In this document: positions 1-12,400 of the stretch, in pieces
How positions within the stretch are numbered: the stretch's first letter is position 1
Layout: each line of letters begins with the position of its first letter
Assembly: GCA_020736575.1 (NCBI GenBank)
Contig: JAGPYM010000077.1
Coordinates: 25,927 to 89,926, forward strand
Length of the DNA stretch: 64,000 nucleotides
DNA from: Thelonectria olida
Taxonomy: Eukaryota; Ascomycota; Sordariomycetes; Hypocreales; Nectriaceae
Direction: 5' to 3'
Program-made: the position numbers and the translations under genes
Notes under the pieces: model-generated
Seen by the model: only the letters and a program-made list of their open reading frames with translations
What the model was told of the DNA's origin: nothing
The model's database searches: none

Positions 1-156
1 GGTATCGCGTTGAGAAAGAATGCCCTTCTGTCGGCGATATAAGGTCCAATAATGGACCTCGTAGATGCTTGCGGCGCGTCGCAGACTTAATTTTCGGTCA
101 TTTTTAAGGGCTTGAAGAGCAAGAAGAATATTTCCCTCGTTATTAAACTGCGACAT
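1..156 (-). CDS. pogo/Fot1-like transposase, N-terminal 52 residues (partial)
   Basis: The frame starts at the ATG at 156-154 and is open to the window edge. It begins MSQFNNEGNILLAL and continues with a helix-turn-helix-like RRAASIY block. It matches the N-terminus of the transposase at 40985 almost residue for residue in spacing (MSQTNDEANILLAL, RRAASIY, QSQRDT). This is the DNA-binding psq/CENP-B-like part of the protein; the DDE catalytic region would lie outside the window. No stop is seen in the visible part, so activity cannot be judged. Confidence 0.75.
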   Translation of the reverse strand, partial: MSQFNNEGNILLALQALKNDRKLSLRRAASIYEVHYWTLYRRQKGILSQRDT

Positions 157-254
157 GGTTGGTGGTTGAGAAAAACATGATTAGATGAAAGGATGAGAGT
201 TTGAGAAAGTTTTGTTGCACTCGCTAGTTTGTTGCACTCGCTAGTGGAGCACGT
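1..254 (-). mobile_element. 5' end of a pogo/Fot1-type DNA transposon, cut by the window edge
   Basis: The outer end at 254 carries two copies of a GTTGCACTCGCTAG-like subterminal repeat followed by GTGGAGCACGT and then a TA dinucleotide at 255-256, the target expected for this superfamily. The complete element at 39224-41100 ends in the same GTGGAGCACGT and also has repeated subterminal motifs, so the two are relatives of one family. Only the 5' part of the transposase gene lies in the window; the rest continues to the left. Confidence 0.8.
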
Positions 255-1299
255 TAGCTAGTTTTAGAAAACCTAATATTCTTATTTTTAGCTGTACAGT
301 ATAAGTGTGACACATACTTCTTTTTGACATAAGTTAAGCTTATCATATACGTTACGTTACTGGGAAATAAAAGAATATGTGAAAATCCATTTTGGCTAGT
401 AGGGAGCTTAAAATTCTCGTTGATGCCGTAGTACTGTGTGAGTTGTGCCTGCTAAAGATGACGCATGTGAAGATCGATTACGTGGCGATGATGCATGTGA
501 AGATCGATTACGTGGCGATGATGCATGTGAATATCGTTTATGTGAAGATCATGTGAAAATTCACCTAGCAGAAAATGGCAACATTCCCTAACCGTAATGC
601 GGCTACGAGGTTGAGGGCTGCCATTACTGGAAACCCGACTAGACTTAATAACCAAACGCAGAGTTAATTCCTTCAGTGCGCCCTAAACTATCTCTTATGG
701 TCTTATAGATTCATAGCTACGTTGGAAGTAAGTTTCCGGGCTGTGCTGTCTTACCCGCGGCTAACTACCATACATAGCCTCTCATCGGAAAACTCCACGT
801 CTTGTTAGACAAGTGGATTCAGCTGCAGGAGACTTCCCGAGGACACCTGTTCATAATTTGCCACCTTTGACAGCGAGGATAGGGTAGGCGGACTTGGGAT
901 TGCTACGTCTCCCCAGAGTGGCGTCTTTGGCTTGAGCTTCGCAAGCGAGGCGTTCGCTTGCGGCCCAATCAAAGTCACCGGTAAAGACCCGATTGCCGCC
1001 AGCCCTTCCAGTGAAGGGATATAACCCCGCTAGGTTAAGCCCGTGATGCTGAATGCGACCGTGATATCTGAACTTCACACAATACCATTTCTTTCCATCC
1101 GCTCCTGCTTTTGAAGGCTCACGAACCACTCGGGACTGATACGACCAGACAAGGCCGACTAAGTCCACTTAAGAACCCTGGATGCTCTCCTTGCTCGAGG
1201 ATGGGCAATTGGTGCTCAGAGGAAACACTGCCTGATTTTCAATGAACCCAAGTTCAGGAAGACATACATCCGAACAAAGCTTCTGACCCCTCTTTAAAG
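255..1299. other. Non-coding stretch between the pogo fragment and the ankyrin gene
   Basis: I see no convincing gene here. The longest open frames lack an ATG or any recognisable motif. The stretch holds the 30-bp tandem repeat listed separately. Upstream exons of the ankyrin gene could lie at its right end, because the frame before 1300 stays open only as far as a TGA about 57 bp upstream. Confidence 0.5.
457..546. repeat. 30-bp tandem repeat, about three copies
   Basis: A unit containing GCATGTGAAGATCGATTACG, with GTGGCGATGAT completing the period, is repeated head to tail. The last copy is diverged (ATATCGTTTATG). The small antisense frame across it, with repeated HMHHRHVIDL, is a by-product of the repeat. 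Confidence 0.7.
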
Positions 1300-3568
1300 A
1301 TGCCAAAGAACACTGACATCGAGGCCAAAGAGAAGGACAGTCAAACGCGGCTGTTGTTTGCAGCACGGAATGGGGACGTCGCTACCGTACGGCTATTGCT
1401 CGAGAAGGGCGCCGATATCGAAGCCAAAGACGAAGAGGGTCGAACGCCTTTATCGTGGGCAATACAGAGCTTAAAAAAAGCTAGTGTCCAGCTCCTACTT
1501 GACAAAGGCGCCGATATCGAGGCCAAAGACAAGGATGGACTGACGCCGCTGGCTTGGGCAGCAAGGCGAGGACATAAAAACATTATCCCGTTGTTGCTCG
1601 AGAAGGGCGCCGATATCGACGCTAAAGACAAGGATGGACTAACGCCGCTGGCTTGGGCAGCAAAGCAAGGATATAAGAACGTTATCGAGTTGTTGCTTGA
1701 GAAGGGCGCCGATATTGAAGCTAAAGACGAAGAGGGTCGAACGCCGTTGATGTGGGCAGCACAGAGGTGGCGCGAGGCTATTGTCCTGTTCCTGATTAAG
1801 AAGGGCGCCAATATCGAGGCCAAAGACGAACAGGGCCGAACGCCGTTATCGTGGGCAGTAAAAAATTGGTATAAGCCGATCGTCCAGTTACTGCTCGACA
1901 ACGGTGCCAATATGACCACTAGGGATGGACAGACGGCGTTATTATTGGCAGTAAAGGAAGGACATGAGATTCTTATCCAGTTGTTGCTTGAGAAGGGCGC
2001 CGATATTGAAGCTAAAGACGAAGAGGGTCGAACACCGTTGATGTGGGCAGTACAGAGGTGGAGCGAGGCTATTGTCCTGTTCCTGATTAAGAAGGGCGCC
2101 GATATCGAGGCCAAAGACAAGGATGGACTGACGCCGCTGGCTTGGGCAGTACAGAGCTGGAGAGAGGATAATGCCCAGCTCCTGATTGAGAAGGGCGCCG
2201 ATATTGAAGCTAAAGACGAAGAGGGTCGAACGCCGTTGATGTGGGCAGTACAGAGCTGGAGAGAGGATAATGCCTGGCTCCTGCTTGAGAAAGGCGCCAA
2301 TATCGAGGCGAAAGACGAACAGGGTCGAACGCCGTTATCGTGGGCATTACGGAGCCAGAGCGAGGCTGGTGTTCGGCTCCTGCTTGAGAAAGGCGCCGAT
2401 ATCCAGAAAATAATCTGTGAGTTTGATAGCTTCTGCTTGTTTGCTGATTCTGTCTAATGTTTGAACTAGATTTTCCACGGACTTTGCCTGCGTTGATAGA
2501 CAACATCTTGGACATACTGCTCTTTCCTATTTTCGAGCCGCCTATCCCTCCGGGGCAAACCCGTATTAGATGGAAATGCGTACGCCATTATTCCCCTCTA
2601 CATTGATACTGACATCTAATATGTGCCAGCGATGCGGACAGGCACTTTTTGACGACTTCGTCGAGGTCAAGCCTGGTTCTCTCCAAGCCTTGGAGACTCG
2701 TTTACAAGAGCTAAGCGGGACAGATAATCCCAATCAGCATGAACGCAGCTCTCTTCAGCAGCATTTCCAAGCCATACATGAGTGGTACCAATTGAGACTT
2801 TGGAAGCAGATAAGGAACAGAGGGAATAACGTGCTCCCAACCCACCACCGCCCAAACACACAACCCAGACAAGAACCTGCAAACGACCAAGGGATTGCAA
2901 ACGCGTCCCAAGAGATCCTCCATCTCTTTATGTGCATTGACAAGGGAGTGTTTTCGACACGACTATATCAAGAACAGCTTCAAGGTGTCGGTGAAGATCG
3001 TGAGCTTTTCGAGTTCCTCAGGGAACAATACTTCAAACACAGAAATTTCGCCTCGTGGTTCACCTTACGAGGCGTTAAGACTCTATCTTTGACTAGAGTA
3101 CGTATGCTCCTCCGCTTCGGAAAAGAAAAAAAAAATTAAAATAAAATAAAATACGGAGCCTTGCTAATAAATCCCAAGTTCCAGGTTGATACCAACTGTT
3201 TTGCCAGCGTTCACAGTCACGAGCGAGTCTGCAAGCAAGAATGTGTATGCATCCCCCCCGTAGAGAGGGTCGATTTCGGAGAGTATCAATGTCGGCCAGC
3301 ACCCAATGATCCACCCGGCTATTTCCCTGTCATTGGGTCCAATGAGTTGAGGCACTATTTCTTCAAACAACATGCTTTCAACAGGCCCCAGCGGATAATA
3401 TTCAACCAGTTGCCAAAACGAGCACGTGGACCGTTGCCTGTATCGCCTGACGAATCTCAGCTGGGCTGGGGTATACACATCGAGGAAGGTTGGCACTGGA
3501 GGACTATCTATGTCATTGTTATTCTTCTGACCATTCCGCCCATTCTTTTCGGGATCATGTGGGCGTAA
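1300..3568 (+). CDS. Ankyrin-repeat protein with a C-terminal zinc-like/two-TM fungal domain, truncated by a late stop
   Basis: Proposed exons are 1300-2416, 2470-2579, 2630-3097 and 3185-3568. The introns are 53, 50 and 87 bp with GT..AG ends, and all phases fit. Exon 1 encodes eleven 33-residue ankyrin repeats of the form DIEAKDEEGRTPLMWA...LLLEKGA; repeat 7 is shorter. The later exons encode PPIPPGQTRIRWKC, then RCGQALFDDF (a paired-Cys motif), a charged linker, a LGWGIHIEEGW motif and a hydrophobic segment. This order is known from many ascomycete orphan proteins; the function is unknown. An in-frame TAA at 3566-3568 ends the protein after the first membrane segment, but the frame stays open for 36 more codons to 3676 and encodes a second hydrophobic segment. 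The start at 1300 falls inside repeat 1, so an upstream exon may be missing. Confidence 0.75.
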
Positions 3569-3979
3569 TCCTTGATTACAAAAAGGGGCATTCCAGGCGC
3601 ATTCACGATTGCCGCATCATGGATGGCCTTGGGACCTGTACTGCTTGGATATATTGCGGTTCGGGACGCCGCGTAATGCGAGAGAGAGGCCAGAGATACA
3701 AGCAACGAGCACAGCAGCCGGCCATTGCCATATCTTTGTTTACCGCACTTCTTCGGGTATTGACAGGGCAGGACACTTGAACTTTTACTAGACCCATTAC
3801 ATATTCAAAAGTCTGCTTCTTAAGTATGTAATTCTCTTACCTATATTCTGTGACGTTGAGTTCCCCAATAATGGACACAGAAAGCCATGCGAGTTTGACA
3901 GATCCATCGTGGCATTTGGTGAAGAGTCTGGTGAAAGGTAAAGTCCATATCGTCCGACATAGCAACGGCTAGTCTAGAG

Positions 3980-6655
3980 GTGCCGTTCGAGAGCGACTGG
4001 ATGCCTGGCAGACAATGGGTCCAGGTGCTGAGACGGCCGGGAAAGCATGCCGTCGTCTGCCTTGACGGCTACCTTAGCAAAGATTTTGACCAAGACGACG
4101 AAGGGTCGTGCCATCGTAGGTATGTCCGGGGACGACTCGACCGAAAGGGGTTGAAAGAGACTAACTACTAACTCTCATACTGAAGAGCAGCCGTGCAGCA
4201 CCTTGCCCTGTTTGTGCCGTGGGAGTCCTTCTTGGGTGAAGAACGAGACGACATCAACGACATATGGGCGCGGGCACGAGAGGCGCTGCATCCTAGAATC
4301 TCATGCCTCGTCGATAACGTGCAACTGCTTCGGCGATCCGCCGAAGACGCAAAACGGGACGCTAAGCAATGGGCATCCTCATCCGGCGACGGGAACCTCA
4401 CGGGCGCACATGTTGAGGAGGCGGGAGCAGGCCAGGCGGATGAAGAGTCCGCATCGGCGTACCAGTCCGAATCGGCGTACCAGTCCGATAACGTTGGAAA
4501 CGCAACGCGTCTTCTCGATGTCGTCAGAAGCGCGGTCGGTGCGAACCAGATCACGGCGGGATCGCGAGAGCTCACAGCAATGATGCAGCAGCTCTGCCGC
4601 TTCCAGCAATCAGCGCTATCCTCGACGGCCGAACTCCAGGCCACCATAACACCCGAACGGGGTGAAAGACGGATAGCAACGCCAGGGCGGGTGTTTTCCG
4701 GGGCTGCAGTACCGCTACAGGATCAGGTCAAGGCCATAAAGTCACAGCAGATATGTGCCTCCAAAGAGAGGGTGGAAATGATCCAGGGCATACAAAATAT
4801 GGCGGCGGCCCATGGAACTGATCGCAGCGCAGCGGCGCGGAGCGTGCTCACCGGTTTCGGGGACGGGGACATTCAAATGACGGCAGCAGACTTGGAAGAG
4901 ACGGTAGACGACGCAGATCCGAGGGTGGAAGTCCAGTTCGGCTCATCAACCTCTTTCCTCGAGGCTGGCAAGGTTTTGGTAGCACGATTGACATTGAACA
5001 AGAGACAGGCGATCGCTTTCCTGATAATATGTCGCCAGCTCGACCTGATAAATCGTGGGGAGAACGGCGACATCGGTCAGCTCTGCCAGTTCGTCGGCGG
5101 CGAAGGTGGGACCGGCAAGTCGCGAGTCATCGAGGCACTCGTGGAGCTTTTCGCTGAGAAGGGCCTTTCGAATCGTCTGCTGATCACGGCGACGTCAGGG
5201 ACTGCCGCAGCACGCATCAACGGCATCACGATCCACTCTGCATGCGGGTTCTCGAAGGACCATGGGACAGGCGCGGACACGACGAAAGACTTAGACGGCG
5301 TCCGGCTGCCGAAACAGGCGGAAAGGTTCGTCCACGGTCAGTCGCGGATGGACTGGCAGGACAAGGACCTGCTAGTCATTGATGAGGTGAGCATGCTCGG
5401 AGCGCGGACGCTGCACGCGGTGAACGAGCATCTCTGCCGGCTCCGCGGATCGCAGCAAGATTTCGGGGGGATCCCCATCATTCTCTGTTGCGGAGACTTC
5501 CGCCAGTTCCGCCCGGTCCAAGAGAGGTCGATCTTGCTCCCCAGCGTGGCCGTGCCATGGGACGAAGACAACTCATTTAGGGCCGAGCAACGGCACCAGC
5601 ATGACAAGGCGCACGCGTTGTGGAAGAAATTCACGACGGTCGTCATGCTAGACGAACAAATACGCGCCGCTGGGGATCCGGTACTGCAGAGGCTGTTGAA
5701 GCGAATCCGATTGGGCGTGCAGGACCGGACGGATCTTGACCTCCTCAACTCAAGGTGCTATGAGCAGGACAGGCGGATCCCGTGGGAGACGGGCATCACC
5801 GTGGTGACGCCGCTGAACAGGAATCGGTGGAACCTCAACATGGAGGCGACCTTGTCGTTCCAAATTCAGCAGCAGTCGATGATGCGAGTCTTCATATCTA
5901 AGCACAAATGGAAGGAAGGTCTGCCGACGGAGGAAGAAGCCATCATGATCCTGAACCAGGGCGACGATAGCGCGATACCGGTGCCGGCCGTCTTCATGTT
6001 CGTGCCGGGAATGCCGGTCGTCGTGAACCATAATACACACCAGGGGTTAAAACTGGTCAACGGCGCCACTTACACGGGGCTGGAGGTCATCCTCGACAAG
6101 GCGTACCCGGGCCATCGACTGTCGGCCGACATAACGGTCCACTTCGGGCCGCCGGCGGGGATAATTCTGGAGTCGGAAACGACAAAAGACTTCCACTTCG
6201 TCGGGATGCCGCAAGGCACGATCCTGTTGGCGCCCATGAGCGTTGAGATACAATGCCAGCGGAAACGGCCGTGGCAGCAGAACGATGTCAGTCGGAAAGG
6301 TTTGCCCTGTGCGGCAACTTTTGCGTGTACAGACTACAAGGTGCAGAGCAGAACCTTCGAGCGCATAGCGCTGGAGTTGCGAGGGACGAGGACGACAAAT
6401 GTCAACGGACGCGTCGTCCCCTCGCAGTGCGACCCGTACAGCTTGTACGTGCAGCTGTCGCGTTGCCGGACGCTGGACGGCATCATGCTGGTGTCCAGGG
6501 TGCGGGAGAGAGACCTGGTGGGCAACAGGGTCCCCGAAGAAATGACTGCCGCGCAGGCGAGACTGGAGGAACTGAGCGACAGGACGGTTCAGGAGGCGTT
6601 GCGCTGGTTGGATGACGGTTCTGAAGAGTCACGTCATGGCGACTGCGTTAGGTGA
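3980..6655 (+). mobile_element. 3' portion of a Helitron (helicase half)
   Basis: The helicase gene at 4191-6655 and an upstream exon-like piece (about 3980-4119) match the C-terminal half of a Helitron Rep/helicase protein. I find no HUH Rep motif upstream, and the sequence before 3980 is broken by stops, so the element is 5'-truncated or degenerate. The 3' terminus is not resolved: I could not find a convincing CTRR end with a hairpin, although a 24-bp tandem array follows at about 6725. Confidence 0.65.
4191..6655 (+). CDS. PIF1-family helicase domain of a Helitron protein (partial)
   Basis: An open frame of about 820 residues. Visible motifs are Walker A GEGGTGKSRVI (about residue 303), ATSGTAAARI (Ia), Walker B LLVIDEVSM (II), GDFRQFRPV (III) and the C-terminal YVQLSRCRTLDGI block typical of PIF1/RecD helicases. 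The N-terminal LALFVPWESFL...ISCLVDNVQLLRRSAEDA block is the linker that precedes the helicase in fungal Helitrons. The first in-frame codon is a GTG at 4193, so it is not a natural start. A 5' exon ending near 4119, joined over an intron with a GTATGT donor and CTAAC branch site, is likely, but the best-phased acceptor (AAG at 4185) is weak. The helicase part has no internal stop. Confidence 0.8.
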
Positions 6656-6724
6656 GGTTTGAGAGAGGGGGATGAGGAAGCGCCAGCGACCAATCACGAC
6701 GGACCTTCAAAGTTCCAAGGTGGG

Positions 6725-6866
6725 GCATAGACCTTTCGTCTCTTCGTTCCTCAAGGCACATAGACCTTTCTCCTCAAGGCACATAGACCTTTTTCCTCAA
6801 GGCACATAGACCTTTTTCCTCAAGGCACATAGACCTTTCGTCTCTTCGTTCCTCAAGGCACTCAGA
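6725..6866. repeat. Tandem array of about 24-bp units (CCTCAAGGCACATAGACC core)
   Basis: Five or so copies of CTCAAGGCACATAGACC with variable TTTTT or TTTCGTCTCTTCGTT joints lie head to tail directly after the helicase. A related string, CTTCGTCTCTACGTTCCTCA, occurs near 15147, beyond the 5' end of LINE-1. Confidence 0.75.
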
Positions 6867-7088
6867 CTCAACTCATATGAGTTTTATGAGTTAGAGTTAT
6901 GAGTTAACTCATAGGTTAGGTTTGAGTTAACTAAAATGGCCCGGTATGCAACCCAGACACTCTTGCAAAGCGGCGGAAGAGGAAACAAGCTGGAAGGCGC
7001 ACCAAACAGCGAAAAGCTTGATTTTTTCCTTCTTTTCTCTCTTGGGGTGCGTTCTGCTGACACGTCTCTGCTGGAATCATCTCATTTT

Positions 7089-7182
7089 AAGGTTGGTTAC
7101 GGTTGTCGAAGGTTGATTTCCGAAGGTTGATTTCCGAAAGTTGGTTGCCGAAAGTTGGTTACCGAAGGTTGGTTGCCGAAAG
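7089..7182. repeat. 13-bp tandem repeat (CCGAAGGTTGGTT-like)
   Basis: About seven imperfect copies of a 13-bp unit in which CCGAAAGTTGGTT, CCGAAGGTTGATT and related versions alternate. There is no coding potential across the array. Confidence 0.7.
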
Positions 7183-7999
7183 TCCCTCTATGTGGTCCAG
7201 TCCATAAGGGGAATCTGTATCTCCTTTCACTCCAGCTGTTTATAATTGTTAGCCTACTTAGGCTCGTGCTAACATTGAACGGCGGGTGAAACAGCAATAT
7301 CGTATCGGTAGAGCATGACATTTGAAGATGGACACACATCTCGAAATAGTTAGCCCACAGCGTCACGCGTGTGCCTTTCGTGCCGAAGCCGGGACTACAT
7401 GGAAGCCGCTCTTGTAGCTTTAAGCCGGCGAGATCGGTCTTCGCGACAACCATGTTTGGAACAGGGATGGTTCCACCGGGAGTTCTCCATCGTTGGTGTT
7501 ATGGAGTCGTACAGGAGAGGGGCAAAAGCTTGTTAGATGAACGTACGAGAATACCGAAACAGACCCGCCACCCCTCCCTCTGCCCAGGAAGCCTCCACAG
7601 GCACTGCGACCCCTGCTAGGACACACCCCGCCCCCCCGACGGCGATGAAAATAATCCGTCTCCCAGCCCCGCCGTGCAACAATTCAACTTAGCCGACAAC
7701 ACAACGCCAAGCCCGGTGCAGAAACAATAAAAGTCTCAGATGTACGGTCGTGCGACGTGAACGAGACATTGAAGGGCAGCAGTTGGAATTATGGAGCCGT
7801 CTTCTTGAAGCTATCTCCTCCGATGCAGGATACCATTCTCGCCTAAGTGGCAGTCCCGACCTCCATGTCCACGCGCTGCCGGATCCTTCATTGATGCCTC
7901 TTGAGTGGGATCACCAGCCATCCTCCCACCCAATGCAGCAGCCATGTCTCTGTACTTCATGATGGGTCTCGTAAAAGTGCTGTGCTGAAGAGATGTGGG

Positions 8000-9017
8000 T
8001 TACCATCCGCCCATGTTCCACGATCCCATTGGATGATTCATCTCAAACCAGGACTCGCGAGGAGACGGTGAGCGTTTCCTTTTTGCATTCCGTCGCTGCT
8101 TCTCCTTTTCCCGGTCATAGCGGATACCCATAAATTTGAACATTTCCGGGGCCGATGGAACCGGGGATCTGTCCATGAAGACTAGTTCTCGACTAACTGT
8201 CATGATCAAGTAGTCATTGCTTATGAACTGAAATACGAGTTCGTATTCTCCATGGAAACTTTTCAGCCGGTGTTCCTCCTGACCTGCCCGTTTGGGAGGG
8301 GAGAATGAAGCAAAATCGCAGCCGCAGTTTACATTAAAGTATAAGTGGCCATCGATCTGCCTAGCTTCGTCGTCCAGTAATTGTTCGCAGCACAATTGTG
8401 CGTCATTGTCGTCCAAGCAATGAAACTCGACGTATTTGGATGGATAAAGATCTGAATAGCAATGGTCCACATGATCGACGGAATATAGGTGGAAAACCTT
8501 GCCGAGAAGATCAAGACGGTGAGCATCACTTTTCATCTCGGCTCTCTGCAAACACTCATACGCTTCTTGCACCTCTTTCTCCATTTCGCTCTCGAAGTCT
8601 CGTCGGGTTTCCTTCGCTTTTTGTTCATGTTCTCTCATGTCTCGTAGTTCGCGTTTCCGCTCTTCGCGTTCGTATTTGAGCTCGTAGTAATAATCGGCAT
8701 CCGACCCGTCGTATGATCTCTCTGTCAAGCTATCGTCCGTGTCGCAATCCGAAGACTCGCACTCACATTCGGAGTCCTCACTATCGTAGTCGCGGTCACA
8801 GCCGGCGCCCATGGAATCATTGCCTTCCTCATCCTCCCCGCTAGTCTCTCCAAGATCGGAGAGGTCTTCATCAAAGTCTTCCGGAGACACTTCCCGATCC
8901 TCTTTGACGGTGAGGGCGACCAAACGATAATACCATGCTGGGAGGTTCTGTCTTGGAACAGCATTAGGTGGACGGGCTGCTAGCTGAGGCTGCTTAGCGT
9001 TCTTCGAAGCCGGCATA
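8000..9017 (-). CDS. Acidic, coiled-coil orphan protein (338 aa)
   Basis: A single open frame starting at the ATG at 9017-9015 (MPASKNAKQ). Residues about 40-110 are very acidic (runs of Asp, Glu and Ser). They are followed by a Glu/Arg/Lys-rich stretch (about 112-165: KYEREERKRELRDMREHEQ) likely to form a coiled coil. The rest is a globular part rich in Tyr, His and Cys, and the C-terminus is basic (RRNAKRKR) and could act as a nuclear signal. The domain order resembles lineage-specific orphan proteins of filamentous ascomycetes, but I do not recognise a named family. It has no intron and no internal stop, and sits between repeat-rich DNA and LINE-1. Confidence 0.6.
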
Positions 9018-9439
9018 GTCAATACTGATCAAAATGATTATACCTGACAGCAACCGCAACGAATGGGGTTGCCCAGGCTTGTGGACTATTTCTGCATATT
9101 CCTCTTGGTTCAGGTTCAGGTTCTATTCCTACTCGGTTTTAGCCGCCATTTCTCGGCAGCCATGCCCGGTAAGCGGGGTTTGGCCGACGGCCGAAGCGCT
9201 CCGAATGTTTATCCGTTACGCCCCACTTCGCCAACGCCATTTGGCGTTTGACCAGCTGTCTCCAAACTTCCCACTTTTCCTCCTAAACCTCTATCTACAA
9301 CAACGGGCTGCCAACCACTGTAGATCGCGGTTCTAAATACTAATGTACACATGCTTTTAGGCTCCTATAAGGCGAGGTATACGCCTCGTGTATGGGTCCT
9401 TCTACCTACAGTCTCCCCCCAGCGCTCGGCTTCGTCTGG

Positions 9440-12400
9440 TTACGGACTGATCCTGAATTGCCCAAGGATCTGGGTTTGTTCCATGAACTTGACGACCTTT
9501 GCTGCTACTTTGCGCTCGCTCAGCAGTGTCCGGAGATTTTGACGTCCTGGAAATTGGCCTAGTTCCTGATTTCGAAGTGCGGTGTGCTTCCTGCATTGAA
9601 GTAGGATGTGGGTTACTGTCTGCCGTCCTTCGCCGCAGTTGCATCTCGGATCGGTGACCCCTGGCACTCTTCGTTTGAAGAGAAAGTCGTTCATCCCAAT
9701 CTTTTCCGTCCGGAGTTGGATGTAAATGGCGCTCTGCCTCTTGCTGAAGTGCTTGTGTGGCTGTAGTGCTTTTGGCGTTGGCTCCGGTGTGTGCCTGAAG
9801 GTTGTCCGGCCCCTGGTTTCCTGTCGCCACTGCGTTTTCCATCTGTCGTTGACAACTCTGCGCGACCACATTTTTAATGTGGACTTCAAGGAATACAGTA
9901 CCGGGGGTTGCTGTGCCCTTAGTCCTGGCGGTCCTCTCTGTCTCCATCCCGTGGCTTCTTTGGCCGCTCCATCGGCCGCTTCGTTGCCGTAAATCCCCTT
10001 GTGGGCTGGGATCCATCGGATCTCAACGGTCAAGCCTTGTGTTTGTAGTTCCTGTATTCGCTTCGTTATGTCTTGGAGAAGGTATGACCCCGATTTGCCC
10101 CTGGGCCTCGCCGCCGACCTGATAGCTGCTTGGTTGTCTGTGTAGATCAAGATTTTCTTTCTGATATTGCCTTGGCTTCTGTCTTCCTGGGCGATCTGGA
10201 GAGCTAGGGAGATCCCTTGGAGTTCGCCGGCGTACACTGTCGATACGGTGTCGTCGCCCATGTAGGCGCTCCTGCTTTGACTGGTCGTCGTGCACACTGC
10301 CGCAGCGCCCACGTGGCCGTTGATGCCACTTCCATCCGTGTATATGTGTATAGCGTTTGGTTCATTTCCGATGCCGTACTGGTGTCTCGCTTGTGCTTTC
10401 TCGACGCTCTCTTCGATGAACGTTTTTGGGCCTCTCCACCATGGTGGGACGACGTGTGGGGTGACTACTTCCATTTTCTCCATCTCGAACCCTTGTTCGT
10501 CCTGTATGGCTTTCTGTATTGCTCTGCGTGGGCTCATTTTTGTCTTTCCTCCTCTCAGACCATCTGCACTGTGCTGGGATTCTTGTCCCCCAAAGCCGAT
10601 TCTTCCCAGACAGTCCGCGTTGTGCTTCCAGATTTGATGTTCGATGGGCAGAAGATGTGTTTCGACGTCCAGGGCGGGGGCTGACGTGGCTTTGAAGGCA
10701 CCAGAAATCGCCCTGGCTGCCCGTGCCTGCAGACTTTGCAGTTGTGCCAGTGTCTTGTTTGTGTACGGCATGTATCGCGTTCTCCAGTTTGAGTTTGACC
10801 ACGCAGAGCATGCATATACGATCTGTGGCACCACCACCCCTCGGTAGATCTTCCTCATGTCTTGGAAGGTAAGGCCCCAGGTTGAGCTACCCAGGCTACT
10901 TAGGGCTGAGATTGTTTTCGTCGCCTTCCTCCGTATTTCGTCTACGTGGGGCTTCCACTGCAGCGCAGAATCCATGATGAGTCCTAGATATTTGCAGGTC
11001 GGCTTTGCCGGGATCTCGCCCCATGCCGTTTGCAGTGGGTGTTGAATATCTATTCTCGTGCGTGCCCTGGTGAAGTGTATGAGTTGGAATTTGCTGGGTG
11101 AGAAGACTGACGCATGGGTTTTCGCCCACTGCTCGGCTGTTTGGAGTGCTCCTTGAAGTTTGTTGCATGTTTCCGTCGTCGTATCTCCCCATGTGAGGAT
11201 CGCCACGTCGTCAATGAACCCAGTAGAGGTGGTGTCCTCTGCTTGATTGCAGCTCTCGATGAGATCTGCGTTGTAGAAAATGTAGAGGATTGGTGAGAGC
11301 GGCGAGCCTTGTACTGTCCCGGTAGAGATTCTGTGTCGCTCGGTTCTGAATCCATCGATCGAGATCCTGGTGTGTCGGTCTTCAAGAAGACTCGATATCC
11401 ACCGAACAGTCTTCTCATCAATTTTCCTCTTCCGTAGGTTGTGCAGGAGCCGCTTGTGTGATACGTTGTCGAAGGCGCCGGAGACGTCGAGTAATAGCAA
11501 GCTGGCTACCTGGCCTCGGCCTATGTTCCACGCCTCATAGATCTTATCGATGATGTGATGCACGGCGTGCTCGGCGGATCTCATCTTCCTACCTCCCATG
11601 TGGGTTGAGGGGAGCAGGTTATGTGTCTCCGCCACATAGCTCAGTCGGTGTGCTATTATGGCATCCATGATCTTGCCTATGGTGTTCAACAACCCTATCG
11701 GCCGGTAAGACCCAGGAGTGGTGTAGTTGTCCTTTCCCTGCTTCCTCAGCACAACTGTTGTCGATTCCCTGAAGTGTTGTGGACAGTAACCGAGATTGAG
11801 GCTCTGGTTGAAAATCGCCGACAAGTGAGGCTTAATCCATGTCGCTGCTAGTTGCCATGCTTTGTTCGGGATGCCATCAGGGCCGGGAGCCTTGAGCGGC
11901 GAGGCTTCCTGTATGGCTCTCTCCACTTCTTGCTCTGTAATGGGCGGCATCGTTATCCGGTCCGGGTAAATCGCGTCTTCGATGTCGTCAATCTCTGCTT
12001 CCGGTGGGGAGGGAAAGAATGCCTTCCTGAAGATCTCTGCCTTTTCCGCTGGGTCTGAGACCATTTGAGAGGTGTCTGGGTGCTCTAGTGTAGGTGTTAC
12101 CTCTGGTGCCTGAGTGGTTCTGTTTCTAGCCCATTTTGTCATTCTCCAGAGAGCCTCTGGTGACTCTGAAGCTCTCTCAACATTCTCTCGATGCGCTCTT
12201 CTCAGTGCCTTCTTGATTACCCTGCCTTTGTGATTTCTGGCCGCTCGGTATGCCTCCCATGTTTCTTCCGTGTGGTAGAGATTGTGGAGTCGCCTGAGGC
12301 GCTTGGTCTCTGCCAGCACTCGCGTGCACTCCTCATCCCAGCCGCGTCTGGATTTAGGTGACCATGTCCTTTGGGGCACTGCTGTCTCTATCGCACTCTT

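Larger units (their letters stand above)
6656..7999. other. Repeat-bearing non-coding stretch after the Helitron helicase
   Basis: It contains a 24-bp-unit array (6725-6866), a run of ATGAGTT-type motifs (about 6868-6935) and a 13-bp repeat (7089-7182). Remaining open frames are short and not recognisable. The helicase-proximal repeats may be part of the Helitron 3' end. Confidence 0.5.

Noticed and set aside
851..1168. 105-codon minus-strand frame near the ankyrin gene
   Set aside because: It opens with GTG rather than ATG, and there is no recognised domain or splice context.
1341..2300. 319-codon open frame antisense to the ankyrin exon
   Set aside because: It is created by the repetitive codon pattern of the ankyrin units on the other strand; the repeated SLASISAPFS blocks mirror the DIEAKDEEG units.
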